From a bacterium (GTDB lineage Bacteria > Electryoneota > RPQS01): DNA of 64,000 nucleotides. Below the pieces are notes generated by a model. It saw only the letters and a list, made by a program, of their open reading frames with translations, was not told the origin of the DNA and made no database searches. The translations under genes and the position numbers were made by a program. The stretch is taken from positions 124,001 through 188,000 of the forward strand of contig JADJEH010000017.1 of the NCBI GenBank assembly GCA_016702305.1, given 5' to 3'. Of the stretch, positions 9,808-17,715 are shown in pieces (the stretch's first letter is position 1; each line of letters starts with the position of its first letter).

Positions 9808-10442
9808 AACGCGAATATGTCTATCCGGCGTTTGAGCGGTTTTGGCATTGGTCGCAAGCCGCGTTGATTATTCTCCTGGGCGTGACCGGATTTGAAATTC
9901 ACGGATCGCTGGAGTTCTTCGGCTTCGCGCAGGCAGTGAGCATTCACAGTTCAGCGGCGATTGCCTTTCTGATTCTGATTTGCTTCGCGATATTCTGGCA
10001 CTTGACTTCCGGTGAATGGCGGCAATATGTGCCCTCGCTCTTGAACGTCAGAGCGCAGGTGGACTACTATGTCACGGGAATCTTTCGCGGAGCACCGCAT
10101 CCGACGCGCCGCACCGTGTTGAGTAAACTGAACCCGCTGCAGAAGCTGGTCTACGCGGGGCTTAAGGTGCTGGTGATTCCGGTCATGGTGCTGTCGGGTT
10201 TGATTTACATGTTCTATCGCTATCCGCAGCGTCACGAGATCATCAGCCTGAATATCGAAGGACTGAGCACCGTGGCCGCGCTGCATACATTTGGCGCATT
10301 CATGCTGGTCGCGTTCTTTATTGCGCACATCTATCTGTCCACGACGGGGCACTCGCCGACCGCTAATCTCAAAGCGATGGTCACGGGTTACGAAGAATTG
10401 CCCGCGTCCGCCGATCACACGCCGGAGCAGGAGACGATTTAA
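9804..10442 (+). CDS. membrane cytochrome b/b561-type subunit
   Basis: A 212-residue integral membrane protein with four hydrophobic helices (about 18-38, 50-68, 118-138, 158-182). Histidines suited to heme b ligation are in FWHWSQA, IHSSAA and the fourth-helix region (LHTFGAFMLVAFFIAHIY). It fits the cytochrome b561/Ni-hydrogenase b family that passes electrons between the quinone pool and a periplasmic cytochrome, here the octaheme protein encoded just upstream. Start and stop overlap both neighbours (ATGA upstream, TAATG downstream). Confidence 0.85.
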   Translation: MKREYVYPAFERFWHWSQAALIILLGVTGFEIHGSLEFFGFAQAVSIHSSAAIAFLILICFAIFWHLTSGEWRQYVPSLLNVRAQVDYYVTGIFRGAPHPTRRTVLSKLNPLQKLVYAGLKVLVIPVMVLSGLIYMFYRYPQRHEIISLNIEGLSTVAALHTFGAFMLVAFFIAHIYLSTTGHSPTANLKAMVTGYEELPASADHTPEQETI

Positions 10443-10963
10443 TGCAAGCTGTTGAAACGAAATACATGAACCCGTATCTGGCGGGATTTCTGCTGGGATT
10501 GGTGCTGCTGTTGAGCATTTTCATCACGGGCCGCGGACTCGGCGCGAGCGGCGCGATCAAAGACGGCATCGTGGCCATCGTGGGAACCCTCGCACCCGAT
10601 CACGCGGCCGCGTCGCCGTATTATGGGCCCTATTTAGAACAGAGTGCGGGGCATCCGCTGAAGTCGTGGCTGGTGTTTGAACTCATTGGAGTCGTGATCG
10701 GCGCATTTCTGTCGGGACTCATCTCGGATCGTCTCGCCTTTCGCAGTGAAGGCGGTCCGCGCATTCAAACGCGCATGCGGTGGATCTTCGCGATACTCGG
10801 CGGCGCATTGTTCGGCATCGGCGCGCAGTTCGCGCGCGGCTGCACGAGCGGCGCAGCGTTGAGCGGCATGGCCGTGTTATCGAGCGCCGGATTCATCACG
10901 ATGATGGCGATTTTTGGCACGGGATATATGGTTGCGTACTTTTTCCGCAGACTGTGGATTTAA
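10442..10963 (+). CDS. YeeE/YedE family protein, N-terminal half-type transporter
   Basis: A 173-residue protein with about four membrane helices. The motif GAQFARGCTSGAALSGMA, with its conserved cysteine, is the hallmark of the YeeE/YedE (DUF395, TsuA-like) family, whose characterised members import thiosulfate. In many bacteria the transporter is split in two half-size genes, as here, with the second half encoded 18 bp downstream. It overlaps the cytochrome b stop by one base. Confidence 0.86.
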   Translation: MQAVETKYMNPYLAGFLLGLVLLLSIFITGRGLGASGAIKDGIVAIVGTLAPDHAAASPYYGPYLEQSAGHPLKSWLVFELIGVVIGAFLSGLISDRLAFRSEGGPRIQTRMRWIFAILGGALFGIGAQFARGCTSGAALSGMAVLSSAGFITMMAIFGTGYMVAYFFRRLWI

Positions 10964-10981
10964 GGAGACAGGAGCAATACC

Positions 10982-12175
10982 ATGGGACCTTTTGTACCGG
11001 ACCTGATCTCCAGTGAAATGAACCTGGTCGTCGCTTTGCTGATCGGCATCGGCTTCGGCTTCGTGCTTGAGCAGGCAGGCTTCTCGTCGTCGCGGCGACT
11101 CGCGGGTTTGTTTTACGGCTATGACTTCACCGTCCTGCGCGTGTTCTTCTCGGCGGCAATTACGGCGATGATCGGCATTATGCTGCTGGGATATGCCGGC
11201 TTGCTCGACACCGAAGCGATTTATGTCAATCCGTTGTGGCTATGGCCCGCGGTTGTGGGCGGCGCGATCATGGGTGTGGGGTTCATCCTCGGCGGTTATT
11301 GCCCGGGCACGAGTATCTGCGCGGCGGCGATCGGAAAGATTGACGCACTGTTTTTTATTGGCGGAATTTTTGGCGGCGTGTTCGTGTTTGCTGAGATGTT
11401 TCCATCGTGGGAGGGGTTTCATTTTTCCAGCGCACTCGGTCCGCAACGCGTCTACGACTCGCTCGCCATGTCGGCGGGGGTGTTCGCCTTCGTGCTCATC
11501 GCCATTGCGCTCGTCGCATTCTTTGTTACGGCGATCATTGAGAAACGCACGAATCCGAACGCGCCGTCGCGGGCCTTTCGGCCCAAACCGCACGCATTGG
11601 CGGCACTGGCGGTGCTGCTGATGGGTGCGCTGTTGATCACGCTGCCTGATCGCAAGTCACGTATCATCGCGGCGGTAACAGTACCGGAGTACGCGGCGAC
11701 GCATGAGGTACAGCGCATGTCCGGCGACGAATTGGCGTTCCGAATCATGGACGGTGCGACGAACATGCAGATTGTGGACGTGCGCAGCGCGGATGAGTTC
11801 AAACAGTTTGCGCTCCCGCGCGCGGTGAATGTGGGAACACGAGATCTGTTCGCCAAGGAATGGCAGAAGCTATTCGCGCAGCGGCACGTGACCAAGGTGA
11901 TCGTCGCCAACGATGATAAGGATGCGGCGACGGCCTATCATGTGCTGCGCAAGATCGGTTATGACAATCTGGCCGTGCTTGACGGCGGCTTGACCCAATT
12001 CAAGCGCGAAATTCTTGAGAACGACCCGCCCGCAACGACGGCCGGCCGGCATGCGGCGGATGTGCAGGAGTTCCGCGCGCAAGCCGGTCCGATGATTCGT
12101 AAGATGATTGAAGCGGAGCGCAACAAGCCCGCGCCGGTCGAGAAGAAGGCAAAAAAAGTCGCCGGCGGTTGTTGA
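10982..12175 (+). CDS. YeeE/YedE transporter half fused to a cysteine-less rhodanese-like domain
   Basis: 397 residues. The first about 220 contain the second YeeE/YedE unit with several membrane helices and the GGYCPGTSICAAA motif with its conserved cysteines. Residues about 240-345 form a rhodanese-like domain (IVDVRSADEF near its start, GYDNLAVLDGGL near its end). Where an active rhodanese has the Cys-x-x-Gly-x-Arg loop, this protein reads VIVANDDKDAATAY, so the sulfur-accepting cysteine is missing. The protein ends in a Lys-rich stretch and Gly-Gly-Cys. It probably imports or senses sulfane-sulfur compounds together with the upstream half; the soluble domain may bind rather than transfer sulfur, or the terminal Cys may act as carrier (inference). 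GGAGA lies 7 bp ahead of the ATG. Confidence 0.85.
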   Translation: MGPFVPDLISSEMNLVVALLIGIGFGFVLEQAGFSSSRRLAGLFYGYDFTVLRVFFSAAITAMIGIMLLGYAGLLDTEAIYVNPLWLWPAVVGGAIMGVGFILGGYCPGTSICAAAIGKIDALFFIGGIFGGVFVFAEMFPSWEGFHFSSALGPQRVYDSLAMSAGVFAFVLIAIALVAFFVTAIIEKRTNPNAPSRAFRPKPHALAALAVLLMGALLITLPDRKSRIIAAVTVPEYAATHEVQRMSGDELAFRIMDGATNMQIVDVRSADEFKQFALPRAVNVGTRDLFAKEWQKLFAQRHVTKVIVANDDKDAATAYHVLRKIGYDNLAVLDGGLTQFKREILENDPPATTAGRHAADVQEFRAQAGPMIRKMIEAERNKPAPVEKKAKKVAGGC

Positions 12176-12200
12176 TCCGCGGCAAGTTACTGAACGACAG

Positions 12201-12235
12201 CGGCCCGCTCTGGTTAGAGCGGGCCGTATTTTTTT
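12201..12235 (+). terminator. Rho-independent terminator of the sulfur operon
   Basis: CGGCCCGCTCT / AGAGCGGGCCG, loop GGTT, then TATTTTTTT. It closes the cytochrome/YeeE transcript. Confidence 0.9.
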
Positions 12236-12272
12236 AACTCATTGCTGGTGCGGCGGTGAACACCGTCCGCCG

Positions 12273-13751
12273 CTACTCTTCGGCGAGCAGGCGGCGTTCA
12301 CCTTCGAGCTTGCGAATATCCGAGACATCCTGCACAACTTCGAGTGAACCTCGATAGTTGTCCTGCGCATCACGAATGGCAAAATAGCGGATGTGCACGA
12401 ATTTCGGGCCGAAGGGGATCCAGAACTCGGCGACGCTGCGTGTGCCCGCGCGGAAATCGGTTAGGATCTGATTGACGATATGCACACTCTTGGGCGGATG
12501 GCAATTTTGCACTTTGCGGCCGATGGCATCGGGCGTGCGCGCGAAGATTTTGTGCGGTTGATTCGAGTAGAAGCGCACGGCGTCGTGCTCGTCCACATAC
12601 GACAGCTCGACAGGGAGATGCGTCATGATGAGATTCACCTGTTCGAGCGTCAACGCGCCGACGTTCATGTCGAGCACGCCGGTCCGCTGGGCGCCCGCGG
12701 ACGCCGCCCGTTTGGCACCGGGTGCATGTTCCCACTCGTCGCCGACGCTGAAGGCTTCCATGAAGCCGATTTCGTGCTCCGCGAGCTTGATGCCAATCCA
12801 ATCTTTCTCACTGAGCAGCTTGAGTGCGGTCGGCAAGAGGATCGTCTCTTCCTTTTGAATCATGCTGGAAACGGCATTGAGCAGCGGCGGCAGATTCGCG
12901 GCAACGAAATCGGTATCGTGCTGTTCGACCGCTACGCGCACGGCTTTGAGTTGCGCGCGGATGTCGTCATGCACGGCCCACATGACTGTGGACGGACCGG
13001 TAAACCCATAGCGTTCCAGATAGGCGAATAGCTGGTGTTCTTTGCGCAGGTAGTGCTTGTCAATCTCGGCGAGTTTGCTCAAATAGGTGGCCAATTCGCG
13101 CCAGGCCTCGGGGTGCGCGGCGGGCGACGGCGCGTTGTGGGTAGCTGACAAGATCGCGCGAAGATGTGACACCGTGAGTTCGATCAGTCTGTTTTCGGAG
13201 ACGAAGGAATGCACGGGGTGCCCGGCCGGCGTGACGAGCGGTTCCTGCTTTACGGATTGTTGCACGACTTGCAGATGCACGTCGCACATGTGCTTGATCT
13301 CGCTGACAGGAATGCCCTCCTTGATGAGATGCTGTTCCATCTCGGCGATTTCACCGGGCAGCGATTGCTTGACCAACTCCGCAAACTCGCGCTGTGCCGT
13401 TGGCAGATCGCCGCCAGCGTGCAGCTTCAACATGATTTGCCGGAAGGCGGCGAGGCGCTCAGGACTCACACCGGACGCGCCGGGATTGTCCACCATAATA
13501 ATGCGGCCCGTATGCCGTTGAATTGCCGCCGCGATAAACTGCATCATGGCCTCTACGTTCACGCCGCCGCGCAGGGCCGCCATTTCGAGCGTGGCAACGC
13601 CCGCCATCATCTGCCGCATTTGCGGATCGCGCAATGCCTGATAGTGCGGATTGAAGTTACTCAGCTCTTCGATCAGGAAGGGAAAGGCCTCCAACAGATC
13701 ACCGACGATAGTTGTGGGAGTCAAGTGCGTAAAGGCAGCGGGCGGGGTCAT
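12273..13751 (-). CDS. DUF1858/DUF438 protein with hemerythrin-like and PAS domains
   Basis: 492 residues, cytoplasmic. Order: DUF1858-like segment (about 12-70, LTPTTIVGDLLEAFPFLIEEL), DUF438 (about 90-165), a hemerythrin HHE four-helix domain (about 165-315) with iron-ligand-like residues (IDKHYLRKEHQLFAYLE, MWAVHDDIR, IQKEETILLP, KLAEHEIGF), and a PAS-like domain (about 355-490, LSYVDEHDAVRFYSN and the EVVQDVSDIRKLEGE end). Family members are thought to sense oxygen or NO, or to help repair iron centres; the PAS domain suggests a sensor. It is convergent with the sulfur operon and probably monocistronic. No strong ribosome-binding site is visible ahead of the ATG at 13751. Confidence 0.85.
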   Translation of the reverse strand: MTPPAAFTHLTPTTIVGDLLEAFPFLIEELSNFNPHYQALRDPQMRQMMAGVATLEMAALRGGVNVEAMMQFIAAAIQRHTGRIIMVDNPGASGVSPERLAAFRQIMLKLHAGGDLPTAQREFAELVKQSLPGEIAEMEQHLIKEGIPVSEIKHMCDVHLQVVQQSVKQEPLVTPAGHPVHSFVSENRLIELTVSHLRAILSATHNAPSPAAHPEAWRELATYLSKLAEIDKHYLRKEHQLFAYLERYGFTGPSTVMWAVHDDIRAQLKAVRVAVEQHDTDFVAANLPPLLNAVSSMIQKEETILLPTALKLLSEKDWIGIKLAEHEIGFMEAFSVGDEWEHAPGAKRAASAGAQRTGVLDMNVGALTLEQVNLIMTHLPVELSYVDEHDAVRFYSNQPHKIFARTPDAIGRKVQNCHPPKSVHIVNQILTDFRAGTRSVAEFWIPFGPKFVHIRYFAIRDAQDNYRGSLEVVQDVSDIRKLEGERRLLAEE

Positions 13752-13872
13752 GGCAAAGGGGTTGTGTGTCGTGTTGACTGAGACGCGGTGAAGCGCGACC
13801 TCAAGGATATATGGATTTCTTTGTCCAAATTTACGCAGTTTGGTTCACAAACGCAAGACCCTCACACGGCAA

Positions 13873-13899
13873 ACGGCCCGCTCAATTGGAGCGGGCCGT
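13873..13899 (-). terminator. hairpin after the 675-residue secreted protein
   Basis: ACGGCCCGCTC / GAGCGGGCCGT with a 5-nt loop, read on the minus strand just after the stop at 13926. The stem is almost the same sequence as the terminator at 12201. Confidence 0.65.
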
Positions 13900-13925
13900 C
13901 GCGGTTTCAAGGGAAATGACCAGGG

Positions 13926-15953
13926 CTATTTGAGCAGCAGCAGCTTTTGCGTTCGGACAACATCAGTGGTGCGCAGCAGTGCGATATACACGCCGCTGGC
14001 GGCATCCTTAGGACGGAATTCGCGCGTGTAGCTGCCTGCGGCGAGCGTGCCGTCCACCAGACTTGCGACCAGTCGGCCTCGCACATCGTAGATAAGCAAA
14101 GATACTGGCCCGGAATGCTTGAGTTCAAATGCCAATTGCGTGGCCGGATTGAATGGATTGGGATAGGCTGGATGCAGCACGGTGGTCTGCGGAAGGTGCG
14201 CCAGGTCACCCAGCTCCAACGGAATCACCAGCGTCACGGTCAAAATGAACTCCGAACCCTCGGCGTTATGCACAAACCGAACCTGCTCCGTATAGTCGCC
14301 GGCGGGCGGCAAGGGTTCCGAAATTGTCAACAGCATTCCCGTCGTTTGCTCCGGAGCCAGTGTATCCGACCGCGGCGTCACCGTTAACCATGGCACGTCT
14401 TCCTCGACAACAAACTCAAGCGGGCAGTTGCCGTTAGCGTTGGCCACGAGGAAACTGCGCTCAATCGTCTCGCCGGCCCACTGCAGGTTGAGGGATGTTG
14501 TGTTGCAGAGAAAGGTCGGCGCGTTGAGCGTGAAATCGCGAAGTTGATCTTCGTCGCCGATGACCACAACGTCCGTCACCGATGTTGCGCAGTATCCAGC
14601 TTTTTCAATGACCAGTTCATACATACCCTCGGGCAGCCGCAAATCATACTCGCCGCCCGGGAGCGTCGTCGTTTGAAATGCGCCGTCACGTGTGCGCACG
14701 GTGGCATTGAACACGGGTTGAAAATCGCGCGCACTGCGCACCACGCCGGCGATGCGGCCGTTGCCGCGATCGGGACCGGTCTTGATCACGATGCTGTTGA
14801 TAGGAAAGAACGTGTAGCCGCGATCGGCGGCAAGCACATAGCTTGAATCGGGAGCAAGCGCAATTGCGGTGTTGGCAACGTCAGAGTTTCGATCTTCGAG
14901 CAACAACAGCTCGCGGAGCCAGGCTCCGTCGCCTGAAGGCCCGACCCCGGCCACGACGTGTGTCAAACGCAAACCGACTTGGCCATCCGGCACGGCGCGA
15001 ATACCGCCCGCGGCATAGCCGCCCGCAGGCGTGCGACAAAGATCGCCAAAGTAATAGGTCGCGCTGTCCGCGTACACGGGCCAAGGGAGAACGGTGCTGC
15101 CGATTAGCGTGCCGTCCGGCGCGACTTGCAGCAGCTCGTTGGCCATGCGTTCGGTCGAGGCGTCATAGGTGCGCAGTAGAAACGCTGCACCGTCGCCCGC
15201 GTCGGATACGAAGCCGTAGATGGCGGCGTACCGTGTTTCATACTCATTAGCATCTATGAGATTGCCTGCGGCATCCAGCCGCGCGAAGACAGCCGATTCA
15301 GGCAGGTCGCCCGCGAGGGTTTGTACGCCGAGGTGCAATTCTCCGTTCACAGTGCGGGCGTGCCTGATTTGTTCATCGCGGCCGCTTACGTCCAGCATGC
15401 GGGTCCACAAGGTGTCGCCATTCATGTCGAAACGGGCGGCGGCGATATAGCCGCGAAAGAACGACGAGTCTGTGCCGTTCAATCCCAGATAGAAGCCGTC
15501 GGGGGCCGCCGTAATCAGCGGATAAGAGGTGGCCACGATGACGCCCGGTGGAAGACTCAAGATCGTCAGCCATTCACGCTCACCGCTGGCCGAGTATTTT
15601 GCCGCGAACGAACGCTGCGGCAGGCCTTCGCTATACTTGGATCCTGCGCCGACGCAGCCACCGTCAGGCGTTGGCAGGACCGAATAGAAGAACTGTTGAT
15701 CGTCGGCCAGCGTGTAGCTTGTCCAAAGCAAGTCACCTGTGCTCGAACGCTTTTGCACCCAGCCTGTTCCTCGCCCATTATCGTGATTATAGGTTGTGCC
15801 TGTGACGAAGACTGCGCCAGATGCACTGACTTCGCAGTCAATTGCTTGAATGGTTATCGAATCGGATGCGTTGATCCGCGTCCACAACGTGTCCGGCTGT
15901 GGTTGTGCTGAAGCCGCGGCCACGAGAAGCAGTAATGCAAGTAAGCGGGTCAT
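13926..15953 (-). CDS. secreted protein with PNPFNP C-terminal sorting domain
   Basis: 675 residues. Signal peptide of about 16-18 residues (LLALLLLVAAASAQ). Residues about 20-390 look like a repeat-rich beta-propeller-type region (alternating WTR, GDTLWTRM, DGGCVGAG and GGYAAGG segments). Then a carboxypeptidase-regulatory-like domain (about 395-470), an immunoglobulin-like BACON/ASPM-type domain (about 480-580), and a terminal sorting domain (about 595-675) with AYPNPFNP, VSLLIYDVRGR and a final QKLLLLK. Such C-termini send proteins through the type IX system in Bacteroidota and are widespread in the FCB group. GGAGAG precedes the ATG. Its function is unknown; it is probably displayed on the cell surface. 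Confidence 0.87.
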   Translation of the reverse strand: MTRLLALLLLVAAASAQPQPDTLWTRINASDSITIQAIDCEVSASGAVFVTGTTYNHDNGRGTGWVQKRSSTGDLLWTSYTLADDQQFFYSVLPTPDGGCVGAGSKYSEGLPQRSFAAKYSASGEREWLTILSLPPGVIVATSYPLITAAPDGFYLGLNGTDSSFFRGYIAAARFDMNGDTLWTRMLDVSGRDEQIRHARTVNGELHLGVQTLAGDLPESAVFARLDAAGNLIDANEYETRYAAIYGFVSDAGDGAAFLLRTYDASTERMANELLQVAPDGTLIGSTVLPWPVYADSATYYFGDLCRTPAGGYAAGGIRAVPDGQVGLRLTHVVAGVGPSGDGAWLRELLLLEDRNSDVANTAIALAPDSSYVLAADRGYTFFPINSIVIKTGPDRGNGRIAGVVRSARDFQPVFNATVRTRDGAFQTTTLPGGEYDLRLPEGMYELVIEKAGYCATSVTDVVVIGDEDQLRDFTLNAPTFLCNTTSLNLQWAGETIERSFLVANANGNCPLEFVVEEDVPWLTVTPRSDTLAPEQTTGMLLTISEPLPPAGDYTEQVRFVHNAEGSEFILTVTLVIPLELGDLAHLPQTTVLHPAYPNPFNPATQLAFELKHSGPVSLLIYDVRGRLVASLVDGTLAAGSYTREFRPKDAASGVYIALLRTTDVVRTQKLLLLK

Positions 15954-16033
15954 GGTGTCTCTCCAGTGTTGCGCGCGGGACCCTATTCCCTTGTCAAGTT
16001 TTTATAGATGACGGCACGGCAGGCCGCCGAGTG

Positions 16034-16663
16034 TCAGGGGACGGTCACCACGATCGCCTGGCACTCGGAAGCGCCGATACGGCGGTAGCTGTGGGGGAGT
16101 CTGGCATTGAAATAGGCTGTGTCAGACATAGCCAACTCGACCTCTTCGCCTTCGACTTTCAGGCCCAAGGTGCCAGTTAGTACATAGATGAACTCGTAGC
16201 CTTCATGCGTATGCTGCGGCGGGCTTTCCTGGTCCGACATCTGAAATGTGGCCAGGTACGAGCTCGACTTGCGCTCGGTCGCGGGATAGTCCAGGCATTG
16301 GAAGCTATATAACACCTGCTTGGTGTCGAGCTTCTCATCAAAGTCCATACGTTCGGCGGACCTCGTAATGGCAATACTCTGATGCCGGGTCGGGTCGTTG
16401 AAGAAATGATCCAAGCCGACCGAGAAGACCAGCGCGATACGCGACAGGGTTTGCAGCGTCGGTACGACATGGTTGTTCTCGAGCTTGGAGAGCATCGCGG
16501 CGGACAGGCCCGTGTGCCGCCCCAGTTCGACCAGTCCCATGCTCTTGCGCAGCCTGAGCCGCCGAATTTTTTCGCCGAGGGCGTACTGCGAGAGGTACGG
16601 CGTGAGGGTATTTACGGCTTCCGGGCGGTCGTTTTCACTGGGTGAAACATCTGAATATGACAT
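16034..16663 (-). CDS. XRE-family regulator with C-terminal cupin sensor domain
   Basis: 209 residues. Helix-turn-helix of the XRE/Cro type at about 27-88 (GEKIRRLRLRKSMGLVELG, LSAAMLSKLENNHVVPTL) and a cupin_2 domain at about 130-205 (PQHTHEGYEFIYVLTGTLGL, with the His and Glu of a metal- or ligand-binding cupin). Proteins of this architecture (PuuR/SinR-like) repress small-molecule metabolism genes. It is transcribed divergently from the DUF378 gene across about 155 bp, so it may control itself and that gene (inference). Confidence 0.9.
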   Translation of the reverse strand: MSYSDVSPSENDRPEAVNTLTPYLSQYALGEKIRRLRLRKSMGLVELGRHTGLSAAMLSKLENNHVVPTLQTLSRIALVFSVGLDHFFNDPTRHQSIAITRSAERMDFDEKLDTKQVLYSFQCLDYPATERKSSSYLATFQMSDQESPPQHTHEGYEFIYVLTGTLGLKVEGEEVELAMSDTAYFNARLPHSYRRIGASECQAIVVTVP

Positions 16664-16819
16664 CTATTGTCCTATTTAACTCAGTTCGTACCGACTTGAA
16701 ACTATCAACTTCTATTCAAAGTTATTTTAATGTAGGTCACAAACGGTAAAATGTCAAGACCCTGACTTGATTTTTTCAAGGTGAATTGTGACGCAAACCA
16801 ACTAAAAGCAAAGGATTGT
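16664..16819. promoter_or_regulatory. divergent intergenic region between the XRE-cupin regulator and the DUF378 gene
   Basis: AT-rich stretch holding the promoters of both divergent genes. The interrupted inverted repeat CTTGA...TCAAG near 16766-16781 could be an operator, but I cannot assign -35/-10 boxes with confidence. Confidence 0.35.
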
Positions 16820-17005
16820 ATGAAATCCCTCGATGTCCTCACCAAAGTCCTCATCATTGTGGGTGGCCTGAACTGGGGACTGGTCGGCCTCCTGAACTTT
16901 GACCTCGTCGCCACCCTCCTCGGTGACATGACCGGCCTTGCGCGCACCGTCTATGCTCTGGTCGGCATTTCCGCCGTCTACCAGATCTTCCGCTTCAAGA
17001 ACTAA
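16820..17005 (+). CDS. DUF378 family small membrane protein
   Basis: 61 residues with two hydrophobic helices (about 8-28 and 40-57). The LTKVLIIVGGLNWGLVGL.NFDLV beginning and the YALVGISAVYQIF end are typical of DUF378, a short membrane protein family without known function. The ATG at 16820 has AAAGGA upstream, which is better than the in-frame start 39 bp earlier. It lies 37 bp ahead of the fasciclin gene, probably in one transcript. Confidence 0.87.
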   Translation: MKSLDVLTKVLIIVGGLNWGLVGLLNFDLVATLLGDMTGLARTVYALVGISAVYQIFRFKN

Positions 17006-17042
17006 GATACACTTATCACTCGACTCCCAGGAGAGCTCACAG

Positions 17043-17609
17043 ATGACACGCACACTTTCCCTCTTCGCCATCACGGCGATCATCGCGTTGGCCACGAACT
17101 TGTTCGCGGGCGAATGCGCCAGCAGTTCGAGCAAATCAACTCATTCCAATGTGACGCTGGCCGCAAACCAAGGCCAGGGCTCCGCCATGAACGCTGAGAC
17201 CAAGGATATCGTGGCCACGGCCATCGGCGCGGGCAGTTTCAAGACGCTGGTCGCGGCCGTGCAGGCCGCTGGTCTGGTGGAAACGCTGCAAGGAGCCGGT
17301 CCGTTCACCGTGTTCGCGCCGAATGATGAAGCGTTCGCTAAGGTGCCGAAGGCCACGCTTGATGCACTGCTTGCCGACAAAGCGAAGCTCGCCGCAGTGC
17401 TGACCTATCATGTCGTGGCAGGCAAAGTCATGGCCGCCGATGCGATTAAACTGGACGGCAAAGAGGCTGCCACAGTCAACGGCCAGAACTTCAAGATCAC
17501 GGTCAAAGACGGCGGCGTGATGGTGGATAACGCGAAGGTTATCGCCACCGACATTCCGTGCAGCAACGGCGTTATCCATGTGATTGACGCGGTTATTCTG
17601 CCGAAGTAG
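17043..17609 (+). CDS. secreted fasciclin-domain protein
   Basis: 188 residues: signal peptide (about 1-20, ending LFAGE) and one fasciclin (FAS1) domain at about 55-188. Visible FAS1 blocks are GPFTVFAPNDEAFAKVP, LTYHVVAGKV, the central VNGQNFKITVKDGGVMVDNAKVIATDI and the final NGVIHVIDAVILPK. FAS1 domains mediate adhesion or extracellular matrix contacts. AGGAGA lies upstream of the ATG at 17043. It is a short single-domain member, similar to secreted FAS1 proteins of many environmental bacteria. Confidence 0.92.
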   Translation: MTRTLSLFAITAIIALATNLFAGECASSSSKSTHSNVTLAANQGQGSAMNAETKDIVATAIGAGSFKTLVAAVQAAGLVETLQGAGPFTVFAPNDEAFAKVPKATLDALLADKAKLAAVLTYHVVAGKVMAADAIKLDGKEAATVNGQNFKITVKDGGVMVDNAKVIATDIPCSNGVIHVIDAVILPK

Positions 17610-17715
17610 TTTCGTTTCACAGACTAATGGTTCACGCAGCCCCGTCCGCGATCTCACCTTATCGTTACAGGGGAGGGGCACATGCAGTCACATCAACTTC
17701 TGATTGAGGAAATCC

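Noticed and set aside
12201..13899. Near-identical GC-rich stems at 12201-12226 and 13873-13899
   Set aside because: Both are simple gene-end hairpins; similarity is explained by terminator design rather than by a repeat family.
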